Shown: positions 34,028 to 43,198 of the stretch, piece after piece
Numbering within the stretch: position 1 is the stretch's first letter
How the letters are laid out: every line of letters starts with the position of its first letter
Program-made: the position numbers and the translations under genes
NCBI GenBank assembly: GCA_030428385.1
Contig: JAUIDY010000023.1
Location: 1 to 59,937 of the forward strand
Length of the DNA: 59,937 nt
Direction of reading: 5' to 3'
Source: Rhodothermia bacterium
GTDB lineage: Bacteria; Bacteroidota; Rhodothermia; Rhodothermales; JAAAOL01
The notes under the pieces: model-generated
What the model saw: only the letters and a program-made list of their open reading frames with translations
Databases searched by the model: none
Told to the model about the DNA's origin: nothing

Positions 34028-35098
34028 TTACCGCATCGACTCCGGACGCTCGGCATACGTGTAGCGATGCGCCAGCGGCTCCAACCGGGCGCCGTCGGCA
34101 TTGGCCACGGCAAAACGATCGTGATTGTCCGCCTTCCCTTCTTCCGATGGTTCATACAGCGATGCTCCCCCGAAGGCACCGTCTTTGCTCAAGGCATAGA
34201 ACGAAAGACCAAAAAGCGGGCGACCGTTGGAATCCAGCAACCGATCCTCGGTCATTTCGACTACCCGTGCCAGCGTTTGCAGGCACGCTTCCTGCGGGCT
34301 GTGCCCCATCCGCATAAACTCGACGGTAAGGAAGGCCCCACATACTTTGATGTTGGCTTCGCCGCGCCCGGTGGAACCCGCCGCGCCCACGCTGTTGTCG
34401 CAGTATTGCCCGGCCCCAATGATGGGGCTGTCGCCCACGCGCCCCGGCACCTTCCACGACAACCCACTCGTGGTGGTCACTGACCCCAAATTACCCGAGC
34501 TATCCAGCGCACACATATTAATGGTGCCGTGGGTCCAGTTGATCTTCACATCGTCGTCGTGGCCCAACCATGAGTCGGTGGGGTTGAGGCGGGCCTTCCA
34601 GCGCAACCAATCCTGACGGCTTTCCTCGGTCAGCAGATTCTGCTCCTCAAAGCCCATCGCCAGGGCAAACTGCTTCGCGCCTTCGCCTACCAGCATGATA
34701 TGGTCGGTATAATCCATAACCGCTTTCGCCACCAGCGACGGCGTGGCGATGCCCTCAAGCGCACCCACCGCCCCCGCTCGCCGCGTCGCGCCGTGCATGC
34801 AGGAGGCATCGAGTTGAACCACTCCGTGTTCGTTCGGGAGTCCGCCCAGCCCCACGCTTTGGTCCGCCGGGTCGAGTTCCTGAATGTTCACCCCGGCGAT
34901 GGCCGCATCGAGCGGATCGGCTTCTTCCTCGACCATCAGCGCATACGCCCGCGCAACGCCACGCAGTCCATTAGCAGAGGCAACCACACAGGGACCGCCC
35001 GCTGGTTGCGATTCCGATGGGGATATCCAGGGAGAGCCCGCCGTGGCCGTGGCGGCTGCCGTGGACAGTTTGATAAACCGACGACGGGAAACCCTCAT
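34028..35098 (-). CDS. Glycosylasparaginase-family Ntn hydrolase with Tat signal
   Basis: The 356-aa protein starts VSRRRFIKLSTAAATATA, a twin-arginine signal. It then follows the N4-(beta-N-acetylglucosaminyl)-L-asparaginase plan: DAAIAGVNIQELDPADQSVGLGGLPNEHGVVQLDASCMHG and the self-cleavage/nucleophile site THGTINMCALDSSGNLGSVTTTSG with Thr192. IIGAGQYCDNSVGAAGSTGRGE comes after it. The precursor should cut itself before Thr192 and hydrolyse N-linked glycan-asparagine or related amides in the periplasm. It fits with tatC in the same window. Confidence 0.92.
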   Translation of the reverse strand: MRVSRRRFIKLSTAAATATAGSPWISPSESQPAGGPCVVASANGLRGVARAYALMVEEEADPLDAAIAGVNIQELDPADQSVGLGGLPNEHGVVQLDASCMHGATRRAGAVGALEGIATPSLVAKAVMDYTDHIMLVGEGAKQFALAMGFEEQNLLTEESRQDWLRWKARLNPTDSWLGHDDDVKINWTHGTINMCALDSSGNLGSVTTTSGLSWKVPGRVGDSPIIGAGQYCDNSVGAAGSTGRGEANIKVCGAFLTVEFMRMGHSPQEACLQTLARVVEMTEDRLLDSNGRPLFGLSFYALSKDGAFGGASLYEPSEEGKADNHDRFAVANADGARLEPLAHRYTYAERPESMR

Positions 35099-35183
35099 CC
35101 TTCACCTCGTTGCATTTGATTGGGATTTTAGCATTTCGCGGGGGACGGGCACCAAAGTAGGGCCATCAAACACCTGCCGCAAC

Positions 35184-37709
35184 TTATCCCTCCTCTTTTT
35201 CACTTGGACGCGAAGTGGGTGCGTCACCCTCTAGCCATTGCAACAGCGCGGGCAAAAACAGCAGCGCCGCCAGCAACGTGGTGGCAATACCCACCACCGC
35301 CAGTAGCCCCATGCTTTCGAGGCCGGGATGAAAACTGAGCAGCAGGCCGCCGAAGCCAAGCATGGTGGTGAGCGCGCCCATCGTGACATGTTCGCCCGTA
35401 GACCGCAGTACCCGCCAGATAGAGCCGGGGCCTTCTTCGCGGTAGCGGTGCACCAGATGTGCCCCGGCGTCGTTGCCAATCCCTAAGATGGCGGGCAAGA
35501 CCACGAGGTTGTAGAAGTTGAGTTTGAAGTCTCCAAGCTCCATCGCCAGCAACATCCACAGCACCCCTACCACCAGCGGCAACACCGCCAGCGCCGCCCA
35601 GCGCACCGATCCAAAGTTGAGCCCCATCAACAGCATCACCATGATAAACGTGGCGATAATCATCCACGGGGCTTCCCGCTGTAAGAGCCGGATCATGTCG
35701 GCTCCGATGAGCGACGTGGAACCTGCGTGATACACCGTCCCGTCCGCCGTGGTGACGGTGCCCACTTCTTCGGAAAAGGCGATGGAGTTGCGCACGTCGG
35801 ACAGCGTACGGTCGGGATCAGGGTAGATGATGATGAAGCTACCGATCTCGCCGTCTTTCGACGTGAAGCGGCGCTTGAGGTAATCGGGCACCTCGGCTTG
35901 GTCGATGGCAGCGCTGGTTTGTGCCGCGCGGCGCAGCTTGTCGAGTTCTTCGGATTCCTCGGCTTCGAGAAACGGATCCGCCAGAATGGCCCGGATGTCG
36001 GCGATGCGGTCCAGCTTCTGCTGCTGGCCTTCAGGGGTGGTGGGGAAGCGGTCTTGCAAACTCTCCACATATTCGATCATCTGCGTGGAGTCGGGCTCGG
36101 CTTCCATCGTGGCCCGCAGCGCATCCACCACCGCAGGCACTTCATCGGGCGTATCCAGCACGATGTAGGCCGGGTTGCGGCGGTTCTGGGTGTTAAAGAC
36201 CTGTTGCACGACCGCGTTACGGGCATCCCAGGCGGGATAGTCGGGCTCCAGCTTGCCAAACTCGTACTCAAAACGAATGCGGGGGACAAAAACGAGCGCG
36301 GCCACCACCAACGCTAAGCTCGCCGCCACCAACCCGCGTGCCAGCGGGAAACGGCGCGGGGATTTCTGCTGCACCTCGGCCGACTCGCCCGCTTCGAAGT
36401 TGAGCAGCCGTCCCCGCTCGAACACGGCCAGCAGCGCAGGCATCACCACAATCATTGCGATGAGGGCAAACAGGATGCCGTTGCCTGCGATAAAACCAAA
36501 CTCGCTAAAGCCTTTAAAATCGGCGAACATCAGCACGTACAGCGCCGCCGCCGTCGTGAGCGCCCCCACGGTGATGGCCTGCCCCGTGCTGGCAAACGTC
36601 TCCTCGGCTGCATCAATGATGGAGCGGCCCCGGGCGCGTTCTTCGGTGTAGCGGGCATAAAAGTGGATGCCGTAGTCGATGCCGAGCCCAAACAGCACCA
36701 GCCCGAGCGTGGCCGTCATCAGGTTCAGGTCTTCGTAGGCCAGATACGCCACCCCAAACGTCCACGCCAAGCTCATCAAAAGCGGTAGCCCGATGACGAG
36801 GGCAAGCAGTGGCGTGCGCAGCAGTTGCGTCAGCACCACGCGCCCGGTCAGACCGCCACCGGCCCGCGCCCGCACGGCTTTGTAGAAGAAGTACAGCACC
36901 ACAAACAGTAGCACCGCACCTACCCCCGCCCCAAACGAGTCGAGCACGTCGTTCTGGATGGCCCGGATCTCGGTGAGTTGCCGGTACAGCCGCCCTGACA
37001 GCGTGATCTGCATGTCGGCGTGGTAGCCTGCGGGGTTCAGCGCGGCAGTGGTGGTTTCCAGCCTTGCGTACAGGTCTTCGATAAAACCCAGATTGGTCTG
37101 CGAGCCCGTGGGAAAAAACTGCACCACCAGCACGGTGCTGTCTGGCGAGACCATGTATTCACTGCCAACGATGTCGTTGTACGAAGCCAACAACCCTTCT
37201 CCGGCATCTTCCTCTTCTTCTTCCTCGTCATCCAGGTCGAAGAAAAATGGGTTGGCCTCTAGCTTGGCATCCTCGATGCGCGTGTTGAGGTAGGTTTCGA
37301 GGCTGTCGAGTTCGGCCCACGTGGCGAAATACAGGGCGTTGTCTTTTAAAAACTCGGTCTCGCGGGTGTATTCGTAGCGTGAGAAATACGGTTCGTCCGC
37401 CGCGCCATTTTGCATCGCCATCGCTTGCGGAATCAGCGCCTCGGCAAAGGCTTTGTTGGCGGCAAACGACGGACTCTGGATGGCAACATCGACGGTGGTG
37501 GCGCTGCCGACGGTGGCACGGAGCTTTTCGAGCGCCTGCACGCTGGGGTATTCTTGCGGGATCAGGTTGGCAAAGTCCGTATCGATGCGCAGGTTCAGGG
37601 CCAGCGAAAACCCGCCTGCCGAAAGCAGCAGCGCGATAACCAGTACCCAACCCGCCCGCCGAACGACGGCGCGGATAAACGGGCGCAGTGCTTGAAAAAG
37701 TCGATGCAT
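35184..37709 (-). CDS. MMPL/RND-superfamily exporter (HAE3-like)
   Basis: The 841-aa protein has two repeats, each with one membrane helix, a large periplasmic loop and five clustered helices. The first five-helix block is GVGAVLLFVVLYFFYKA to MLFADFKGFSEFGFIAGNGILFALIAMIVVMPALL; the second is IIATFIMVMLLMGLNFGSVRW to LLAALLFLPALLQWLEG. GLGIDYGIHFYARYTEER and GIGNDAGAHLVHRYREE are the conserved acidic motifs of the proton-relay helix. An acidic stretch (DDEEEEEEDAGEG) marks the first loop. The cargo is probably a lipid or hydrophobe, as in HpnN/MmpL relatives; this is inferred. Confidence 0.85.
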   Translation of the reverse strand: MHRLFQALRPFIRAVVRRAGWVLVIALLLSAGGFSLALNLRIDTDFANLIPQEYPSVQALEKLRATVGSATTVDVAIQSPSFAANKAFAEALIPQAMAMQNGAADEPYFSRYEYTRETEFLKDNALYFATWAELDSLETYLNTRIEDAKLEANPFFFDLDDEEEEEEDAGEGLLASYNDIVGSEYMVSPDSTVLVVQFFPTGSQTNLGFIEDLYARLETTTAALNPAGYHADMQITLSGRLYRQLTEIRAIQNDVLDSFGAGVGAVLLFVVLYFFYKAVRARAGGGLTGRVVLTQLLRTPLLALVIGLPLLMSLAWTFGVAYLAYEDLNLMTATLGLVLFGLGIDYGIHFYARYTEERARGRSIIDAAEETFASTGQAITVGALTTAAALYVLMFADFKGFSEFGFIAGNGILFALIAMIVVMPALLAVFERGRLLNFEAGESAEVQQKSPRRFPLARGLVAASLALVVAALVFVPRIRFEYEFGKLEPDYPAWDARNAVVQQVFNTQNRRNPAYIVLDTPDEVPAVVDALRATMEAEPDSTQMIEYVESLQDRFPTTPEGQQQKLDRIADIRAILADPFLEAEESEELDKLRRAAQTSAAIDQAEVPDYLKRRFTSKDGEIGSFIIIYPDPDRTLSDVRNSIAFSEEVGTVTTADGTVYHAGSTSLIGADMIRLLQREAPWMIIATFIMVMLLMGLNFGSVRWAALAVLPLVVGVLWMLLAMELGDFKLNFYNLVVLPAILGIGNDAGAHLVHRYREEGPGSIWRVLRSTGEHVTMGALTTMLGFGGLLLSFHPGLESMGLLAVVGIATTLLAALLFLPALLQWLEGDAPTSRPSEKEEG

Positions 37710-37769
37710 AAAGACGTTGGCTTGTCGGAGAGGGGTGCTTCAACGGCAGCGCCGGGCTCAGGCTCCGGG

Positions 37770-37852
37770 GATTATTGGTCGGCAGGTCGCCGGTCAGGAG
37801 AGAGTACACGTTTGCCTAGAAGAGACCTGTGACCTGCAGACCGGAAAGACCC
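37770..37852. repeat. GACCTG-word repeat downstream of the barrel gene
   Basis: GGTCGGCAGGTCGCCGGTCAGG, then GACCTGTGACCTGCAGACC, resembles the tract at 28085-28184. It lies between the MMPL exporter start and the barrel gene stop. No gene is seen. Confidence 0.4.
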
Positions 37853-37855
37853 ACC

Positions 37856-39880
37856 TCAATTCAAAATCGGCCAGTAGACGCCAAATAGAAAGCGCCCAGC
37901 GGGCAACGGGTAGGTCGGAACAAGCAGGTTACCCACAACGAGTTGGGTGCCGCTCAGCATGTTTTCGTAGGCAAGGAAAAGCGTAGCGGTACGAACACCG
38001 CCTTCCACCACCAGATCGAGCGTGCCCGATGCTTCGACGGGGCGCGCATCGGCAGCGGGCAGGACGAGCAAGCCCGTCGGCGCGTGCAGCGTACGGCTGA
38101 GGAAGCCCATCCAGTACCGGGCCCGCAGCGATACGTCGAGGTCGAGGTCGCCAGTAAACAGCAGATACCGCGCCCCCACCCGTGCGTTGAGCCAGAGGTC
38201 GGGCAGACTCCCGGCAAGGCGGTTGTGCTCCGGCGATGCGGTTGGGTTTTGCAGTTGCTGCACCGTGGGCTGCGCCGTGGCATAGAACCCCCGTGCTGCT
38301 GTCCGCCGCCAGCCTACATCCACCCCTGCCCCAACGCGCTCAACCGCCGTGCTGCTCACCTGCGCCTCCACCACGTCTTCCTCGTCAGCGAGGTAAAGAT
38401 CAAGCGCCTGTGTCGTCCGGTGGGCAAAACCAAACAGCGTGATATCAAACGGCCCTGCGGCCATGGTCACACCTGCTCGGCCAAACATAACACGCGGCAA
38501 GGCGGCTGTAGCCAGCGGTTGCAGAAAACGCCCATAGCCATACACATCTGTCCACGCGACGGGCTGCGCCGTGTGCTGCCCCTCGGCAAAAAGATGCAAC
38601 GGCCCGGCCTGCCACGCACCCTGCACCGCACCGCTCACAAATGTCTCGTCGCCTGCGTTGAGCGAGGCATGGGCATCCAGCAAAAAACCGCCTAGCTGTA
38701 CGGAGTCGCGCACGGTGGCGAAAAAGCGGGTGCGGGAGAGACCGATGGAGTCGGGTAGTGCATCGCTGGCAATCAAGCCGTCGTGCCATCCTTCCACCGT
38801 CAGGCGCAGGTGTTGGTTGCCCACCATGAGGGGCTGCTGTAACCGCCCGCCGAAGCGATGCACCCGCGTCGCCAGCGTGTCGAAGCCTGGATTGCGGTAC
38901 CGCCCAACCTGCGACGTCCAGTACGCCGAGGCAACCAGGGGTGGTTGCTCGGAAAACATCGTCCGCCACAGCGTCGCCGAGAGGTCGTTGCGGATTGTCT
39001 GCCGCTCGGCACCGGGGTTCTGTACGTTGGGCGAGAAGCGGTTGTAGATCGTCTCAAACAAGGTACCATCGGGAATCACGCCGCCCTGTGCGCCCAAATG
39101 CCGCCGCGTGTGCAGGTTGCGAATCTCCATCGACCAGCCCGGCTGGGTGTAGCGCAGCCGCCCCGTCAGTTGACGCATCCGGCGCAGGCGGCTGCCCGGA
39201 TATTCGTTGTCGGCAGCTTGTCCGCTATACCCAAACAAGACAGAAAGCACCCCGGGCCTCCCGAACAGAGCCCGCGTGCGCTGCTGTTGGTGCATCGCCG
39301 CGATGCTTTGCCACCCGTCGCGGCTGGCCCGGTAGCGCAGTTCTGTCAGCGGGCGTGGCTCATCGAACGCCCGCACCGTGGCTGCTACCCCGAGCGGTGC
39401 GCCGAGGAGTGCCGGTTGCAGATGCAGCGGCTCCAGCAGCGCCATCGGCAGCAGATCGTAGCGCGGACGGCCCGTCACCAGATCCTCGAACGGGCGTCCA
39501 TCCAGCGTCAGCGCGAGGCGCTGCGAATCGAGACCGTAGGGGCTCCATCCATCGGGCCATCCCACCGCACCAAAGTCATAGAGAAAACTTCCGGGCACGC
39601 CTGCCAGCAGATCCGTCGCGCCCACTTCGGCCACATCGGCGAGGGGCTTGTTGCCAAGACGGGTTCCTTCGCTGGTTGCGGGAAATCCCAGCGGCGGCCC
39701 CAAAACTCGGCGGGTGGTGTCGGGCATGGCGCGGCCTGTGTCCGGGAGAACCACCACGGTAGAATCCGAGACCAGCGTTGCGGTGGAATCAGGCGTTTGG
39801 GCAACCGCTGGGAGTACAAAAAACAAAAGCACCGCCTGCCAGAGCAGCATCTGCTTGCCGAGGGGCGGCGGGGTTGTCAT
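37856..39880 (-). CDS. Outer-membrane beta-barrel protein with plug-like N-terminal region
   Basis: The 674-aa product has a signal peptide (LLWQAVLLFFVLPAVAQ) and a linker rich in Thr/Asp. Its plug-like region, with DLLAGVPGSFLYDFGAVGWPDGWSPYGLDSQRLALTLDGRPFEDL, looks like a TonB-receptor plug without a TonB box. Many alternating hydrophobic strands follow, ending in FLFGVYWPILN. It resembles the porin-like plug-barrel proteins of Bacteroidota. The substrate is unknown. It is directly downstream of the deoxynucleoside kinase gene on the same strand (45-base gap). Confidence 0.7.
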   Translation of the reverse strand: MTTPPPLGKQMLLWQAVLLFFVLPAVAQTPDSTATLVSDSTVVVLPDTGRAMPDTTRRVLGPPLGFPATSEGTRLGNKPLADVAEVGATDLLAGVPGSFLYDFGAVGWPDGWSPYGLDSQRLALTLDGRPFEDLVTGRPRYDLLPMALLEPLHLQPALLGAPLGVAATVRAFDEPRPLTELRYRASRDGWQSIAAMHQQQRTRALFGRPGVLSVLFGYSGQAADNEYPGSRLRRMRQLTGRLRYTQPGWSMEIRNLHTRRHLGAQGGVIPDGTLFETIYNRFSPNVQNPGAERQTIRNDLSATLWRTMFSEQPPLVASAYWTSQVGRYRNPGFDTLATRVHRFGGRLQQPLMVGNQHLRLTVEGWHDGLIASDALPDSIGLSRTRFFATVRDSVQLGGFLLDAHASLNAGDETFVSGAVQGAWQAGPLHLFAEGQHTAQPVAWTDVYGYGRFLQPLATAALPRVMFGRAGVTMAAGPFDITLFGFAHRTTQALDLYLADEEDVVEAQVSSTAVERVGAGVDVGWRRTAARGFYATAQPTVQQLQNPTASPEHNRLAGSLPDLWLNARVGARYLLFTGDLDLDVSLRARYWMGFLSRTLHAPTGLLVLPAADARPVEASGTLDLVVEGGVRTATLFLAYENMLSGTQLVVGNLLVPTYPLPAGRFLFGVYWPILN

Positions 39881-39925
39881 GCCTGTTTCTGGCTTAGGTC
39901 CAAGGCGGCAGCGAATCGAGGCGGC

Positions 39926-40582
39926 TTATTCGTCTGGAAACAGCCCGAACAGACGGCTTTCGATGCGGGAAATAATTTCGCTGCGGTCGGTGTCGCTGTT
40001 AACAAAGTCGAGTTCGTCCACGTCCACAATCAGCTTCGGGCCAATGTCGTAGCGGTCGATCCAGTCTTCGTAGTGTCCATTGAGGCGTTCCAGGTAATCG
40101 ATACGGATGGTCGATTCGTAGTCGCGCCCGCGCTGCTGGATGTGCCCGACCAGCGTGGGCACCTTCGCCCGCAGGTAAATGAGCAGGTGCGGCGGGCGAA
40201 GGTACGAGGTCATGATCGAAAACAGGTCGCAGTAGTTTTCGTAGTCCCGCGACGTCATCAGCGCCATCTCGTGCAGGTTGCGCGCAAAAATCTCAGCGTC
40301 CTCGTAAATCGAGCGGTCTTGCACGACCGAATACGGCAACTCCTCGATCTCGCGCTGGTGCTTAAACCGGCTCGACAGGAAAAACACCTGGAGGTTAAAC
40401 GACCACCGGCGCATATCTCCATAAAAATCAGAGAGATAGGGATTGTCGTCTACGCGCTCGTAGAAGGCTTTCCACTTAAAATAGTCGCTAAGCACCTTTG
40501 TCAGCGAACTTTTTCCGGCTCCAATGTTTCCGGCAATGGCAACATACTTCTTGTTGGACGACAGATCGGGCGTGGTGGGCAT
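39926..40582 (-). CDS. Deoxynucleoside kinase (dNK/dGK family)
   Basis: The 218-aa protein has the P-loop YVAIAGNIGAGKSSLTKVL, the ERVDDNPYL motif, SFNLQVFFLSSRF, the DRSIYEDAEIFA motif and the lid region IQQRGRDYESTI. Together they define the deoxyadenosine/deoxyguanosine kinase family in the dNK superfamily. It phosphorylates deoxynucleosides for salvage. ATG 40582 gives normal length (upstream in-frame codons overlap the divergent lipoprotein and are not family-like). Confidence 0.92.
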   Translation of the reverse strand: MPTTPDLSSNKKYVAIAGNIGAGKSSLTKVLSDYFKWKAFYERVDDNPYLSDFYGDMRRWSFNLQVFFLSSRFKHQREIEELPYSVVQDRSIYEDAEIFARNLHEMALMTSRDYENYCDLFSIMTSYLRPPHLLIYLRAKVPTLVGHIQQRGRDYESTIRIDYLERLNGHYEDWIDRYDIGPKLIVDVDELDFVNSDTDRSEIISRIESRLFGLFPDE

Positions 40583-40733
40583 ACGAGCAAAACAAACGGT
40601 GAACACAAGCCCGCGCAAGATAGGGGCTACATCACAAAGGCCACATGGCAATTCTGCGAAAAAGTTAAGCCGAAACGTCTGGGATGCGATATTATGGACA
40701 GCTATCATCTCCCTCGGTGCTTCGCGTGACGCC

Positions 40734-41579
40734 ATGACACGCTTTCCCTTCCATATGGTCTTGTTGGTGCTCGTCTTTGCAGCCTGCGACACAGGCGCGG
40801 GGCTTCCGGAAGAGACGACCGAAGAAGCCACCCTCGGCGCGGTGCTCATCGAGCGGGCGGTGCAGGGCAGCCTGCGGGCTACCACCTTGCGTCTGAACAA
40901 CTACGGCACGGAAGACGAAGAACAACGCGAAAGCTGGCTGCGCTCCAACGACGCCGTCCTTCAGTTTGGCGAGACCGAGATCCGGTTCTCGCTGCCCGAA
41001 GTGCGCGAAAAACAAGGGCCGTTCGCATTTTTGTATTACGTGCAGGACCTCAACGCCCGCCCCGACGCCATCACCGTCACCTCGCAATCCGATTCCAGCG
41101 GCCTGCGCTTCCTGGTCGAAATCCCTTTTGAAGAGGATGGGGCCGAGTTTAAGGGGCATTGTGTGAGCAGTGGTTGGGTGGGCAGCAACTGCCTCACCGG
41201 GCGCGACCGCGCCGCGCCGGATGTGCAATGGGACGCGGTGCACCTCACGTTGGTGCTGGAGCCGGTGGTCTTTGAGCAGGGCCTCAGCATGGCGGTGACG
41301 TCGGTCGCGCTGGGCGGGACGGTGCAGGCCGGCGGCGTATGCAACCTCGGCCTCGGCGGCGTCCGATTTGATGTCTGCCACCTCTTGACCGATTATAAAG
41401 ACGTGCTCCAACCCACCATCGAAAATCTGGTCTACGAAGAACTGCACCGCGAAGCCATTCAGCGAATGGTGGCCCACGAAGTGCGCCCTTTGCTCAACGC
41501 CCTGCATATCGGCGACGTGGTGGCGCTTCGCACGGAAGGTGACGTGCTTTTCCTTACGCACCGCCCACCCGTAGTGTAA
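40734..41579 (+). CDS. Hypothetical lipoprotein
   Basis: The 281-aa product starts MTRFPFHMVLLVLVFAACD, a lipoprotein signal with Cys18. The mature part is strand-rich with YYVQDLNARPDAITV, a Cys pair around GHCVSSGWVGSNC, a VHLTLVLEPVVFEQGLSMAV segment and a C-terminal helical region (EELHREAIQRMVAHEVRPLL). I recognise no family. It is followed after 18 bases by the M19 dipeptidase, so they may be co-transcribed. Confidence 0.65.
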   Translation: MTRFPFHMVLLVLVFAACDTGAGLPEETTEEATLGAVLIERAVQGSLRATTLRLNNYGTEDEEQRESWLRSNDAVLQFGETEIRFSLPEVREKQGPFAFLYYVQDLNARPDAITVTSQSDSSGLRFLVEIPFEEDGAEFKGHCVSSGWVGSNCLTGRDRAAPDVQWDAVHLTLVLEPVVFEQGLSMAVTSVALGGTVQAGGVCNLGLGGVRFDVCHLLTDYKDVLQPTIENLVYEELHREAIQRMVAHEVRPLLNALHIGDVVALRTEGDVLFLTHRPPVV

Positions 41580-41597
41580 CTCCAACCCTCACGCGTC

Positions 41598-42758
41598 ATG
41601 CGGCCTTATCTCATTTTCTTTTCCATCGTGGTCTTGGCTCTGGCGGGATTCTTTATTGTCGCCCCGCCCATTGCCGATGGCCAGTTCAACCCCGTTTCCA
41701 AAAACATCGAGTTTCGCCCTGCGCCATATGCTCAGCAAGTCCACAACCATCTCTTTGTGGCCGACATGCACTCGGACTTCCTGTTGTGGCAACGCGACCT
41801 CAACAAACGCCACGAACGCGGCCACGTCGACCTGCCCCGCCTTCAGGAAGGCAACGTGGCCTTGCAGGTGTTCTCGGTCGTGACCAAGTCGCCGTGGGGC
41901 CAGAACTATGTGGAGAACGCCAGCAATTCCGACCGGATCACGCTCCTCGCCATCGCCCAGCGCTGGCCCGTCGAGTCGTGGATCAGCCTGATGGACCGCG
42001 CGCTGTATCAGGCCAACCGCCTCTACAAGGCCAAAGACGCCTCGCGGGGCAAGCTGCACATCATCCAGAACAAACGCGACCTTGACCGCTTCATCGAGCG
42101 CCGTGCGGACGACCGAGAACTAGTGGCTGGCGTCCTCGCCATCGAGGGGCTCCATGCCTTGGAAGGCGACATCGACAACGTGGATGTGCTGTATGCGGCA
42201 GGCTACCGCATGATGGCCCCCGTGCATCTGTTCGACAACGAGTTGGGTGGCTCGGCTGCGGGGCTGGAAAAGGGGGGCCTCACGGACTTCGGGCGGCAGG
42301 TGATTCGTCGTATGGAACAGCGCCGCATCCTGATCGACCTTGCCCACGCTTCGCCCGACCTCATCGACGACATTTTGCTGGCGGCGCACACACCGTTGGT
42401 GGTGTCGCACACGGGCGTGCAGGGCACCTGCCCCGGCCCGCGCAACCTCAGCGACGACCATGTGCGCGGCGTCGCGGCATCGGGCGGCCTGATTGGCATT
42501 GGCTTCTGGGAAGGCGCGGTCTGCGACACCGGCCTCGACGGCATTGTGGCGGCGATGCGGTACGTCAAACGGCTCGTCGGCGTGCAATACATCGCCCTTG
42601 GCTCCGACTTCGACGGCTCGGTGCGGACGCCGTTCGACGCAGCGGGCCTGCCGCAACTGACTGATGCCCTGCTCGCTGCTGGTTTCTCGGAGTATGAGGT
42701 AGGGCAAATCATGGGCGGCAACCTGCGGCGGGTGCTGCGGGCCTCCTTACCGGATTGA
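41598..42758 (+). CDS. Membrane dipeptidase, peptidase family M19
   Basis: The 386-aa protein has an N-terminal membrane anchor (FFSIVVLALAGFFIVAPP) and the M19 zinc site: ADMHSDFLLW, the bridging Glu in LAIEGLHALEG, LIDLAHASPDLID, LVVSHTGVQG, and YIALGSDFDGSVRTP. GGNLRRVL ends the core. It should cleave dipeptides, including D-amino acid ones, on the periplasmic side. It is followed by a cupin gene 4 bases on, indicating an operon. Confidence 0.93.
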   Translation: MRPYLIFFSIVVLALAGFFIVAPPIADGQFNPVSKNIEFRPAPYAQQVHNHLFVADMHSDFLLWQRDLNKRHERGHVDLPRLQEGNVALQVFSVVTKSPWGQNYVENASNSDRITLLAIAQRWPVESWISLMDRALYQANRLYKAKDASRGKLHIIQNKRDLDRFIERRADDRELVAGVLAIEGLHALEGDIDNVDVLYAAGYRMMAPVHLFDNELGGSAAGLEKGGLTDFGRQVIRRMEQRRILIDLAHASPDLIDDILLAAHTPLVVSHTGVQGTCPGPRNLSDDHVRGVAASGGLIGIGFWEGAVCDTGLDGIVAAMRYVKRLVGVQYIALGSDFDGSVRTPFDAAGLPQLTDALLAAGFSEYEVGQIMGGNLRRVLRASLPD

Positions 42759-42762
42759 TGTC

Positions 42763-43122
42763 ATGGACACCGTCAACCTCGCTGAAAAACTCGCCCTCGT
42801 CAATGCGCCGTGGCAACCGCACATCGTCGGCGCACTGAACGGGCAGCACGTTAAGCTGGCGAAGCTGGAAGGCACGTTTGTGTGGCACCACCACGCGCAG
42901 GAAGACGAGTTGTTTCTCGTGCTTAGCGGGCACCTCGACATGGAGTTTCGCGACCGCACCGTGCCCGTTGCCGCCGGCGAGTTTATCATCGTGCCACGCG
43001 GCGTGGAGCACCGCCCCGTTGCCGCTCCCGGCACCGAAGTTTTGCTGTTCGAGCCCATCGGCACCCTGAACACCGGCAACGTGGAAAACGAGCGCACCGT
43101 CCGCAATCTGGAAACCTTGTAA
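42763..43122 (+). CDS. Small cupin-domain protein
   Basis: The 119-aa protein contains both cupin motifs: FVWHHHAQEDELFLVLSGHLDMEF (two His and one Glu for metal) and GEFIIVPRGVEHRPVA (second His). It is a typical single-domain cupin of unknown reaction. It starts 4 bases after the dipeptidase stop and is likely in the same transcript. Confidence 0.88.
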   Translation: MDTVNLAEKLALVNAPWQPHIVGALNGQHVKLAKLEGTFVWHHHAQEDELFLVLSGHLDMEFRDRTVPVAAGEFIIVPRGVEHRPVAAPGTEVLLFEPIGTLNTGNVENERTVRNLETL

Positions 43123-43198
43123 GGGCGGAATGACATAGGGTCGTCACTGCATGGCGCGACCTTGCCTGCCTTTTCCCGTTCACCCACGCAGGCAACCC

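Noticed and set aside
38858-40729. 623-codon plus-strand open frame across the barrel and kinase genes
   Set aside because: Crosses two clear minus-strand genes and their spacer, with no recognisable domain.
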